Source: Bacillota bacterium
GTDB taxonomy: Bacteria; Bacillota; Clostridia; Lutisporales; Lutisporaceae
NCBI GenBank assembly: GCA_023405875.1
Contig: JAEXXN010000139.1
Location: 1 to 5,232, forward strand
Reading direction: 5' to 3'
DNA length: 5,232 bases
The translations under genes were made by a program, and so were the position numbers. Below, piece after piece: positions 1 to 5,208 of this stretch. Every line of letters starts with the position of its first letter. The stretch's first letter is position 1. Under the pieces are notes generated by a model, which saw only the letters and a program-made list of their open reading frames with translations, made no database searches and was not told where the DNA came from.

Positions 1-13
1 GCATTATATACAT

Positions 14-90
14 GGCGGCGTAGCTCAGTTGGCTAGAGCATTCGGTTCATACCCGAACGGTCGTTGGTTCGAATCTGACCGCCGCTACCA
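14..90 (+). tRNA. tRNA-Met (CAU), elongator type
   Basis: A full cloverleaf can be folded by eye. The 7-bp acceptor stem pairs 14-20 with 80-86, its first pair being G-U. The D arm is GCTC...GAGC with GG in the loop. The anticodon stem pairs 41-45 with 53-57 around CAT at 48-50. The variable loop has 5 nt, and the T arm (63-67 with 75-79) carries the TTCGAAT loop. The discriminator A is at 87 and CCA is encoded at 88-90. The initiator class is unlikely, because the 1-72 position is paired and the anticodon stem lacks the three stacked G-C pairs next to the loop. The overall sequence resembles the Bacillus elongator tRNA-Met, so a lysidine-modified tRNA-Ile2 is less likely, though it also carries a CAU anticodon. 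The T stem holds two adjacent wobble pairs (T65-G77, G66-T76). The promoter lies upstream of the window. Confidence 0.95.
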
Positions 91-101
91 TTGAATATAT
101 C

Positions 102-126
102 ACTCAGACTCAGGTCTGAGTTTTTT
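102..126 (+). terminator. Intrinsic terminator of the tRNA-Met transcript
   Basis: An 8-bp perfect stem (ACTCAGAC at 102-109 with GTCTGAGT at 114-121) closes a TCAG loop and runs into six T at 121-126. It lies 11 nt after the tRNA CCA end. It works only in the rightward direction: on the other strand the hairpin is not followed by a T-run. Its loop and 3' arm also encode the last codons and stop (110-112) of the convergent HxlR gene. Confidence 0.88.
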
Positions 127-448
127 CATTTAAAAATTCAATATATTCATTTCCCCAGGCCTCCAAAGCCTTCATAACCGGCTTAAACCTTTCTCCCATA
201 TCGCTTAACGAATATTCTACCTTGGGCGGTATCTGATTATATACCGTCCTTATTATCAATCCATCCTTCTCTAATACTCTGAGCTGCTTGGTCAGCGTAG
301 CCTGGGTAAGCTTCGGAAGCTCCCTTTGCAATTCACTGAACCTCATGGTTTTATTTGATAAAAGAAATAAAACGATCAATGTCCATTTTCCCGAAAGCAG
401 CTTCTGCGCCGTAATATAAGGGCATATACCAAAATCATCTTCTTTCAT
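110..448 (-). CDS. HxlR-family winged-helix transcriptional regulator
   Basis: This 112-residue protein is a typical length for the HxlR/DUF24 family of MarR-like winged-helix DNA-binding proteins, which usually act as dimers and often sense electrophiles, oxidants or aldehydes. Visible family marks are an N-terminal Cys-Pro (C9-P10), the GKWTLIVLFLL helix (20-30), RFSEL (36-40), the recognition-helix stretch LTQATLTKQLRVLEKDGLI (47-65) and the wing with VEYSLSDMG (77-85). The reading frame is open to 556, but the start at 446-448 is preferred. It has GGGAGG at 455-460 with 6-nt spacing, and it places the family's N-terminal Cys where expected; the 36 extra residues have no ribosome binding site and no family likeness. 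C9 is the only cysteine, as in redox-sensing one-Cys members such as YodB. The gene is divergent from the flavoprotein gene at 584 and probably regulates it. The effector is unknown. Confidence 0.93.
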   Translation of the reverse strand: MKEDDFGICPYITAQKLLSGKWTLIVLFLLSNKTMRFSELQRELPKLTQATLTKQLRVLEKDGLIIRTVYNQIPPKVEYSLSDMGERFKPVMKALEAWGNEYIEFLNEKTQT

Positions 449-454
449 GCTTAT

Positions 455-460
455 CCTCCC
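455..460 (-). promoter_or_regulatory. Ribosome binding site fixing the HxlR start
   Basis: GGGAGG on the minus strand lies 6 nt before the ATG at 446-448. It is the only good Shine-Dalgarno match near the candidate starts, so it supports the shorter 112-residue protein. Confidence 0.85.
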
Positions 461-475
461 ACAGTATCTTTTCAT

Positions 476-486
476 ATACTTAGTAT
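476..486. promoter_or_regulatory. Candidate HxlR operator dyad in the divergent promoter region
   Basis: ATACT-T-AGTAT is a perfect 5+1+5 palindrome. It sits just upstream of the rightward -35 element and inside the likely leader of the leftward HxlR gene. HxlR regulators generally bind short AT-rich dyads with TACT/AGTA-like half-sites near their own promoter. A second TACTT occurs at 499-503, 22 bp (about two helical turns) from TACTT at 477-481. That this is the operator is inference from position and symmetry only; an 11-bp palindrome in AT-rich DNA could arise by chance. Confidence 0.4.
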
Positions 487-495
487 CATATAAGA

Positions 496-524
496 TTGTA
501 CTTGAACTTTCTATGGTATATAGT
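496..524 (+). promoter_or_regulatory. Sigma-A-like promoter for the flavoprotein gene
   Basis: TTGTAC (496-501) and TATAGT (519-524) are separated by exactly 17 nt, about 60 nt before the ATG at 584. An overlapping alternative is TTGAAC (502-507) with TAAAAT (524-529) and a 16-nt spacer. On the other strand a weaker pair, TTGGCT (544-549) and TACTAT (520-525), could drive the HxlR gene, so the two promoters may share -10 DNA face to face. That arrangement would suit a regulator controlling both genes. Confidence 0.55.
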
Positions 525-583
525 AAAATAATATCGAACGGAGAGCCAAAGGTCAAGCAAATACATACCAGGGAGGTTTTTTA

Positions 584-976
584 ATGAAGGAAGTATATGA
601 TTTTTTAAAGAAGTGCCAGACATATTACCTTGCAACTGTTGAGGCTGACCGGCCGAAGGTGCGCCCTTTCGGAACGGTAGACGTATTTGAGGGCAAGCTC
701 TATATCCAGACAGGCAAAGTAAAGAATGTTTCCAGGCAGATGCAGGCAAATCCCCAAATCGAAATCTGTGCCATGGACGGCGACCGGTGGATCCGAGTCG
801 AAGCAACCGCCGTAAGGGATGACAGACTGGAAGCAAAGCAGCACATGCTGGACGAATATCCGACTCTGCAGGGAATGTATAAAGCAGATGACGGTAATAC
901 CGAAGTGTTGTACCTGAAGGATGCCACAGCCACGATTTACTCCTTCACAGCCGAACCACGTGTAATCAGGTTTTAA
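584..976 (+). CDS. Pyridoxamine 5'-phosphate oxidase-like flavin-binding protein
   Basis: The gene encodes a 130-residue soluble protein of the PNPOx-like split beta-barrel class, the group that includes small FMN-binding proteins and NimA/NimC-type nitroreductase-like proteins. Typical marks are the N-terminal YDFLKKCQTYYLATVE segment (5-20), the RPKVRPFG strand (23-30), where FMN phosphate contacts usually lie, the GKLYIQTGKVKNVSRQMQAN block (37-56), and the ending YSFTAEPRVIRF. Proteins of this size normally dimerise and bind FMN or a related flavin. Many are annotated as pyridoxamine oxidases without evidence of that activity, so the substrate here is unknown. GGGAGG at 571-576, 7 nt before ATG, supports the start. 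No signal peptide or membrane segment is visible. The gene stands divergent to an HxlR regulator, which suggests an inducible role in detoxification or redox defence; that is inference. Confidence 0.88.
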   Translation: MKEVYDFLKKCQTYYLATVEADRPKVRPFGTVDVFEGKLYIQTGKVKNVSRQMQANPQIEICAMDGDRWIRVEATAVRDDRLEAKQHMLDEYPTLQGMYKADDGNTEVLYLKDATATIYSFTAEPRVIRF

Positions 977-998
977 AGCATCATCGGAGAGTAAAACT

Positions 999-1035
999 AA
1001 AAAGGGACTGTTGTACAATTGTACAACAGTCCCTT
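999..1035 (-). terminator. Perfect 34-bp palindrome; terminator of the arcC operon
   Basis: Positions 1002-1035 form a perfect inverted repeat with 17-nt arms and no spacer; in RNA the central AATT would form the loop of a roughly 15-bp stem. Read leftward, the stem runs into TTTTT (A at 999-1003 on the + strand) followed after two bases by TTTT, which makes a good intrinsic terminator 4 bp after the arcC stop. Read rightward, only CCCTTGATATTA follows, so it is a weaker terminator for the flavoprotein gene that ends at 976, although the hairpin is shared by both convergent genes. Confidence 0.88.
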
Positions 1036-1039
1036 GATA

Positions 1040-1978
1040 TTATCTGCTTATAGTAGTACCGGTTTTGCCTGCAATACCGTCCTTTGCTTTTTCAAGCAAG
1101 GTTATAAGTGCGGTACGGCCTTCTTTTGATGCTGCAAATTCCACGGCTGCCTGTACCTTGGGGAGCATGGAGCCCTTTGCGAAATGTCCCTGACTGATAT
1201 ACTCCTTTGCTTCCTCGACGCTTAAATGCTCCAGCCATTTGACGTCAGGCTTGTTGAAGTTGATAGCGACCTTTTCAACTGCCGTAAGGATGATCAGATA
1301 ATCTGCATCAAGCTCCTGGGCCAGGAGGCAGCTTGCAAAGTCCTTGTCGATAACGGCGCCGGCGCCCTTTAAATGGTTTCCCTCAAGAGTAACGGGAATT
1401 CCACCGCCTCCGGAGGCTATGACTACCTGGCCTGCATCAACCAAGGCCTTTATTGCGCCTATCTCGATGATCTCAGCCGGCTTGGGGGAGGCAACCACTC
1501 TTCTGTAGCCTCTGCCTGCATCCTCCTTCATGATATAGCCGTATTTGGCTGCAACCTCATCAGCCTCTTCCTTTGTAAAGAATTGACCGATGGGCTTTGT
1601 AGGATTCTGAAATGCCGGGTCGGAAGCATCCACGCGGACTTGTGTTACCATTGTTGCTACGGGAATATCCTTTTTGCGGTTCAATAACTCTTCGCGGAGT
1701 GCATTCTGCAGGTCATAGCCGATATAAGCCTGACTCATAGCCACACATACTGAAAGAGGGATCTGGGGTTGTGTTTTATCGACCTTGCTGAGCTCTGTCA
1801 TTGCGTTGCTTATCATGCCCACCTGGGGTCCGTTTCCATGGGATATAACTACCTGATTACCTTCAACAATAAGATCTACAATGGACCTGGCGGTGATTTT
1901 GACCGCTTCCATCTGCTCGGCAAGGTTATTGCCAAGGGCATTGCCGCCTAGTGCAATGACAATTCTTTTACCGTACAA
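1040..1978 (-). CDS. arcC: Carbamate kinase, with TTG start
   Basis: Carbamate kinase (EC 2.7.2.2) is a cytosolic dimer of the amino acid kinase fold. In catabolism it makes ATP from carbamoyl phosphate plus ADP, leaving carbamate that decays to ammonia and CO2. The protein is 312 residues, as expected. Family motifs are all present: GGNAL (11-15), SHGNGPQVG (46-54), NPTKPIG (125-131), DAGRGYRRVVASP (153-165), SGGGGIPV (189-196), VIDKD (209-213), TAVEKV (232-237), GSMLPK (269-274) and GKTGT (304-308). The start is TTG at 1976-1978, with GGAGGG at 1986-1991 and 7-nt spacing. A farther in-frame TTG at 1991-1993 overlaps that ribosome binding site and is rejected. The gene follows ygeW by 20 nt and is last in the operon. 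No arginine deiminase gene is adjacent, so the likely carbamoyl phosphate donor is YgeW, like the E. coli paralogue yqeA. Confidence 0.96.
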   Translation of the reverse strand: MYGKRIVIALGGNALGNNLAEQMEAVKITARSIVDLIVEGNQVVISHGNGPQVGMISNAMTELSKVDKTQPQIPLSVCVAMSQAYIGYDLQNALREELLNRKKDIPVATMVTQVRVDASDPAFQNPTKPIGQFFTKEEADEVAAKYGYIMKEDAGRGYRRVVASPKPAEIIEIGAIKALVDAGQVVIASGGGGIPVTLEGNHLKGAGAVIDKDFASCLLAQELDADYLIILTAVEKVAINFNKPDVKWLEHLSVEEAKEYISQGHFAKGSMLPKVQAAVEFAASKEGRTALITLLEKAKDGIAGKTGTTISR

Positions 1979-1985
1979 TGTGAAT

Positions 1986-1991
1986 CCCTCC
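1986..1991 (-). promoter_or_regulatory. Ribosome binding site fixing the arcC TTG start
   Basis: GGAGGG on the minus strand lies 7 nt before TTG at 1976-1978, in the 20-nt gap after the ygeW stop. The first in-frame TTG (1991-1993) overlaps this site, so it cannot be the start that the site serves. Confidence 0.85.
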
Positions 1992-1998
1992 AATTATA

Positions 1999-3192
1999 TT
2001 ATTTCATCATTCTATGAGTATCAGCCATTTCCAATTTTGTAAGTAAAGCTGCGGGATCTTTGAATTTGCTCAGGAAGATCATAGCGGCAATTATATAGGG
2101 CTTGAAGCCTGCCTCTTTGTAAAGAGGGGTGCGGTAACGGTCGAATACCGTTGCATCTACCTCCCCTTCCTTGCAGCTCACACCGGTGATGTCAGCCGGC
2201 AGGCAGTGGAGATAAAGCGCTTTGCCTTCTTTGGTCATTTCCATTAACTCTTCGGTGCAGGTCCAATCCTTATGCTGTGCATTCTGTGCCAATAATTCCT
2301 TTTCCAGTGCTTTTATACCTTCGGTATCACCCTGTCCATAAAGCTCGGTGCGCTTTTCCATAGCCGCAAAGGGAGCCCAGCTCTTGGGATAAACTATATC
2401 TGCATCCTTGAAGGCTTCAGCCATGCTGTTTGTTTTTGTAAAGGAACCACCGGAGGCAGCCGCATTTTTTCTGGCTACTTCTTCAACCTCTGGCATCACC
2501 TCATAACCCTCCGGATGAGCAAGCACTACCTCCATACCCATACGTGTCATAAGGCCGATAACGCCCTGGGGTACAGACAGGGGCTTTCCGTAGGAGGGTG
2601 AATAAGCCCAGGTCATAGCAAGCTTTTTACCCTTAAGGTTCTCTACTCCGCCGAATTCGTGGATGATGTGAAGCATATCAGCCATACACTGTGTCGGATG
2701 GTCTATATCACACTGGAGATTTACAAGGGTCGGCCTCTGCTCCAATATCCCGTCCTCATTCCCCTGCTTTACTGCTTCGGAAAATTCGCGCATGTAGGCA
2801 TTTCCCTTTCCGATGTACATATCATCACGTATACCTATGACATCAGCCATGAAGGAAATCATATTTGCAGTTTCACGGAGAGTCTCGCCGTGGGCAACCT
2901 GGGATTTTCCCTCCTCGAAATCCTGTACCTCCAGGCCGAGCAGGTTGCAGGCAGAGGCGAAGGAAAAGCGGGTACGGGTGGAGTTGTCCCTGAATATTGA
3001 GATTCCCAGGCCGCTCTCAAACACCTTTGTTGAAATGTTATTTTCTCTCATATAACGGAGAGCGTCGGCAACAGTCCATACCGCTTCAAGCTCATCCTCT
3101 GTTTTTTCCCAGGTCAGGAAAAAGTCATTATTGTACATTTCCTTAAAGTTTAATTTGTTAAGCTTATCAATATAATCCTGTAGTGTTTTCAT
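1999..3192 (-). CDS. ygeW: YgeW-type knotted carbamoyltransferase
   Basis: This 397-residue protein matches YgeW of E. coli (about 396 residues), a knotted member of the aspartate/ornithine transcarbamylase superfamily whose natural substrate is not settled. The carbamoyl phosphate site is visible: STRTR (71-75), DHPTQ (164-168) and HCLP (329-332). The second-substrate region carries VYPKSWAPF (267-275) instead of the ornithine-binding SMG motif, so it is not a plain ornithine transcarbamylase; acetyl- or succinylornithine-type relatives share the knotted fold. The frame is open to 3237, but ATG at 3190-3192 is chosen for its AAAAGGAG (3200-3207) and family length. It begins 13 nt after the ygeY stop, and its ribosome binding site overlaps that stop, implying translational coupling. 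Placed before carbamate kinase, it probably runs in reverse, phosphorolysing a ureido compound to carbamoyl phosphate. The direction and substrate are inferred. Confidence 0.94.
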   Translation of the reverse strand: MKTLQDYIDKLNKLNFKEMYNNDFFLTWEKTEDELEAVWTVADALRYMRENNISTKVFESGLGISIFRDNSTRTRFSFASACNLLGLEVQDFEEGKSQVAHGETLRETANMISFMADVIGIRDDMYIGKGNAYMREFSEAVKQGNEDGILEQRPTLVNLQCDIDHPTQCMADMLHIIHEFGGVENLKGKKLAMTWAYSPSYGKPLSVPQGVIGLMTRMGMEVVLAHPEGYEVMPEVEEVARKNAAASGGSFTKTNSMAEAFKDADIVYPKSWAPFAAMEKRTELYGQGDTEGIKALEKELLAQNAQHKDWTCTEELMEMTKEGKALYLHCLPADITGVSCKEGEVDATVFDRYRTPLYKEAGFKPYIIAAMIFLSKFKDPAALLTKLEMADTHRMMK

Positions 3193-3199
3193 ATTCTCT

Positions 3200-3207
3200 C
3201 TCCTTTT
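3200..3207 (-). promoter_or_regulatory. ygeW ribosome binding site overlapping the ygeY stop
   Basis: AAAAGGAG overlaps the ygeY TAA stop (3206-3208), and its AGGAG core is 7 nt before the ATG at 3190-3192. The overlap decides the shorter ygeW start and suggests that ribosomes finishing ygeY help start ygeW. Confidence 0.85.
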
Positions 3208-4399
3208 ATTTGCAATATATAGACGGCATTGCTGCATATACCGCTGCGCATTTTACCAGGTCTGCCTTCCAGGTCTTTTCATTGGGTGCGTGGGCTTGTG
3301 CTTCCTTGCCGGGGCCGAAGCCTATGCACGGGATGCCGAAACGTCCCATTATGGATACTCCGTTGGTTGAGAAGGTCCACTTATCTACCAGGGGTTCGCC
3401 GTACATTCCCTTATAGGCTTCCACAACAGCCTGTGTGGCCGGGTGGTCTTCCGGGATTACCCAGGTAGGGAAATAACAGTCTGTAGGATATACAAGGCCT
3501 GTATAGCTTGGTCTGTCATATTTGTACATGGATACCACTGCCTTGTGCTTCTGAACTGAAGGTAATGCACGGATATCCTCCAATGCCGACTGATAGGTTT
3601 CGCCATCGGTCAGTCTGCGGTCGATGGAGATGGCACACATATCGGCAACAGCACAGCGTGACGGTGAAGTGAAGAAGGTTTCCGATACGGCCAGGGTGCC
3701 CTTGCCGAGGAATGGATCAAAATGGAGCCTGTCATTCAGGTCACGGACCTCCAAAAGTATGTCGGCCATTTTATATATTGCATTATCACCGCGCTCCGGG
3801 GCAGAACCGTGGCAGGAGATTCCCTGTACCTCCACGCGTATTTCCATGCGTCCCCTCTGTCCACGGTAGATATTGCCGTCGGTAGGCTCTGTGATGACTA
3901 CGAATTCCGGCCTTACCTTATCCTCATTGATTATATACTGCCAGCACAGTCCGTCACAGTCTTCCTCCTGGACTGTACCTGTTACCAGCACGGTATATTT
4001 ATCGCCTATAAGTCCCAGGTCCTTCATGATCTTTGCGCCATATACCGAAGAAACGATACCGCCCAACTGGTCTGAAGTACCTCTCCCGCCGATTTCAGTC
4101 TCTGTTTCAAAGCCTTCGTAGGGGTCGAATTCCCAGTTTGACCTGTTTCCTATACCCACTGTGTCGATGTGCGCATCGTAAGCAATAAGAGTTTTGCCCG
4201 TTCCCATGTAACCAAGCACATTACCCATGGGATCGATCTCCACCCTGTCAAAGCCTACAGCCTTCATTTCCTCTGCAATACGGTCAATGTGTCCTTTTTC
4301 CCCGGCGCTTTCCCCCGGGATGCGTACCAGGTCCCTCAGGAACCTTGTCATTTGTTTTTCATAACCTTCCGCTGCTTTTTTTACCTGATCGAAATTCAT
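3206..4399 (-). CDS. ygeY: YgeY-family M20 metallohydrolase
   Basis: This 397-residue cytosolic hydrolase belongs to the M20/ArgE/DapE family, most like YgeY, the subfamily linked by gene context to selenium-dependent molybdenum hydroxylases and purine breakdown. The di-metal site can be read in order: H77 in DAHIDTVG (75-82), bridging D110 in GRGTSDQLGG (105-114), catalytic E145 and metal ligand E146 in QEED, E171 in ITEPT (169-173) and H370 in QAHAPNE (368-374). The SCHGSAPERG stretch (195-204) opens the inserted dimerisation domain, which spans roughly residues 180-290. All expected ligands are present, so it should be active. ATG at 4397-4399 follows AAAGGAGG (4407-4414) by 7 nt. Its substrate is not established; with YgeW and ArcC downstream, cleavage of an amide or ureide in a nitrogen-rich ring-breakdown product is the best guess. 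Generic annotations such as peptidase or acetylornithine deacetylase would be misleading. Confidence 0.93.
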   Translation of the reverse strand: MNFDQVKKAAEGYEKQMTRFLRDLVRIPGESAGEKGHIDRIAEEMKAVGFDRVEIDPMGNVLGYMGTGKTLIAYDAHIDTVGIGNRSNWEFDPYEGFETETEIGGRGTSDQLGGIVSSVYGAKIMKDLGLIGDKYTVLVTGTVQEEDCDGLCWQYIINEDKVRPEFVVITEPTDGNIYRGQRGRMEIRVEVQGISCHGSAPERGDNAIYKMADILLEVRDLNDRLHFDPFLGKGTLAVSETFFTSPSRCAVADMCAISIDRRLTDGETYQSALEDIRALPSVQKHKAVVSMYKYDRPSYTGLVYPTDCYFPTWVIPEDHPATQAVVEAYKGMYGEPLVDKWTFSTNGVSIMGRFGIPCIGFGPGKEAQAHAPNEKTWKADLVKCAAVYAAMPSIYCK

Positions 4400-4469
4400 T
4401 ATAGCTCCTCCTTTAATATACTTTGCTTTCCCGTTTATTACCGTGAAAAGCTCTGAATAGGTATCACCT
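4400..4469 (-). other. Regulator-ygeY intergenic gap, no separate promoter or terminator seen
   Basis: This 70-bp gap holds the strong ygeY ribosome binding site (4407-4414). I see no hairpin with a T-run. TATATT lies 4-5 bases upstream of the AAAGGAGG, but it has no credible -35 and would start transcription at the ribosome binding site. The simplest reading is that the regulator and ygeY-ygeW-arcC are transcribed together. Confidence 0.5.
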
Positions 4470-5108
4470 TTATTTGTCTGCTCTGTTCACGTCGATATAG
4501 CTGTAAAGCGTATACTTTGATATTCCGAAATAATTGGATATTTTATCCCCGGATTTTGTTATGAGGAAAGCTCCTGCATCATTAAGAAATTGAATTGCAG
4601 TTACTTTTTCCTCCTTTGTCATGATCGCTGCCGGCTTTCCGATAAGAGCGACGGACTGTTCGATGAGGTCCTCCAGCAGATCATTGACATTCTGGGTGAT
4701 CCTTTCGGGGTCCTTTTCCTTTGATTCGGTGGAAATAAGTGTCTTTACAGCGTTATCCAGGGCTAGAAGCCCTGTGATGTCATAATTGATGGACAGAATA
4801 TACCGTATCCTGCTATCGTCTCCGCGGATGTACATGGTCGACGACTTCAGGATCCTGCCGTCCTTGGTGCGGGTAAGGTATCCGTGGCGGTCTTCCAGCT
4901 TGGAGGCATCTTTCCTCGATGCATCCAGGACTACATGGGAAGGGCCGTCGCCGACATTCCTGTGGGTCACATGTCCGTTTTCAATATAAACAACAGTGTT
5001 CTCCAGGTCATCCAGCGAAAGGTCGTGTATGACGACCTCGCAATTCTGGCCAAATTGCTGTGCAATGCCATGGGCTATCTGTTTTAAATGAGTCAACGAG
5101 TAGTTCAT
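4470..5108 (-). CDS. YheO/DauR-type PAS-HTH transcriptional regulator
   Basis: This 212-residue DNA-binding regulator has two domains. An N-terminal YheO-like PAS sensor spans about residues 5-120: HLKQIAHGIAQQFGQNCEVVIHDLS opens it and ILSINYDITGLLALDNA closes it, as is usual for the family. A charged linker helix follows (about 130-160). The C-terminal HTH of the YheO class (164-208) shows TKEEKVTAIQFLNDAGAFLI and a recognition helix around SNYFGISKYTLYSYIDVNR. Known relatives include YheO and DauR, the D-arginine utilisation repressor, so small amino-acid-like or nitrogenous ligands are plausible. ATG at 5106-5108 follows AAAGGA (5117-5122) by 8 nt. It is first in the operon with ygeY-ygeW-arcC, so it probably controls that pathway and its own expression. 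The ligand, and whether it activates or represses, cannot be read from sequence. Confidence 0.9.
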   Translation of the reverse strand: MNYSLTHLKQIAHGIAQQFGQNCEVVIHDLSLDDLENTVVYIENGHVTHRNVGDGPSHVVLDASRKDASKLEDRHGYLTRTKDGRILKSSTMYIRGDDSRIRYILSINYDITGLLALDNAVKTLISTESKEKDPERITQNVNDLLEDLIEQSVALIGKPAAIMTKEEKVTAIQFLNDAGAFLITKSGDKISNYFGISKYTLYSYIDVNRADK

Positions 5109-5129
5109 AATAAAATTCCTTTCGCGATC

Positions 5130-5165
5130 GGGACTCCCTTATAATGCAGCATAGAAAATTTTTCT
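5130..5165. promoter_or_regulatory. Cluster of short perfect palindromes in the operon leader
   Basis: Between the predicted transcription start and the regulator's ribosome binding site lie three odd-centred perfect palindromes: GGGA-C-TCCC (5130-5138), ATGC-A-GCAT (5144-5152) and AGAAAA-T-TTTTCT (5153-5165). The 13-bp AGAAAATTTTTCT, just downstream of the predicted start point, is the best candidate operator for autoregulation by the PAS-HTH protein. None is long enough to exclude chance, and no binding motif for this subfamily is known to me that would confirm it. Confidence 0.35.
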
Positions 5166-5179
5166 TACCTTATATTCAC

Positions 5180-5208
5180 ATAATAGCAATAAAAAAAACC
5201 ATTTTCAA
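5180..5208 (-). promoter_or_regulatory. Sigma-A promoter of the regulator-ygeY-ygeW-arcC operon
   Basis: On the minus strand TTGAAA (5203-5208) and TATTAT (5180-5185) are separated by 17 nt, and each matches five of six consensus positions. The spacer contains a run of eight T. Transcription should start near 5173, giving a leader of about 65 nt before the regulator ATG. An imperfect AT-rich dyad (about 5207-5228) overlaps or abuts the -35 element and could be an upstream regulator site. Confidence 0.75.

Noticed and set aside
3..13. TATATA-like -10 element before the tRNA
   Set aside because: It lies only 3 nt from the mature tRNA end, so transcription would start inside the tRNA; the real promoter is outside the window.
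14..90. Initiator tRNA-fMet or tRNA-Ile2
   Set aside because: Position 1-72 is paired and the anticodon stem is TTCGG/CCGAA without three consecutive G-C pairs, which argues against the initiator; the body resembles the Bacillus elongator tRNA-Met more than tRNA-Ile2.
14..130. tRNA 3' end as an integration site of a mobile element
   Set aside because: No integrase gene and no repeated tRNA 3' end is visible in the window; the neighbours are ordinary chromosomal genes.
449..556. N-terminal extension of the HxlR regulator by 36 residues
   Set aside because: The upstream starts lack a ribosome binding site, the extension crosses the divergent promoter region, and the family begins at the MKEDDFGICP segment.
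486..1018. Long antisense frames across the flavoprotein gene (486-836, 605-1018)
   Set aside because: They lack ribosome binding sites and family likeness and lie opposite a convincing gene, so they are chance open frames.
1040..3192. Classical arginine deiminase pathway (arcB-arcC)
   Set aside because: The transcarbamylase is of the YgeW type without the ornithine-binding SMG motif, and arcA and an arginine-ornithine antiporter are absent from the window.
3193..3237. N-terminal extension of YgeW by 15 residues into ygeY
   Set aside because: The internal ATG at 3190-3192 has an excellent ribosome binding site and gives the family length; the extension is just open frame inside the ygeY end.
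2659..4121. Several rightward open frames of 77-117 codons opposite ygeW and ygeY
   Set aside because: They mirror the codon structure of the real leftward genes, have no ribosome binding sites and no recognisable domains.
4411..4445. Internal promoter for ygeY
   Set aside because: The TATATT has no acceptable -35 at 16-18 nt and sits too close to the ribosome binding site.
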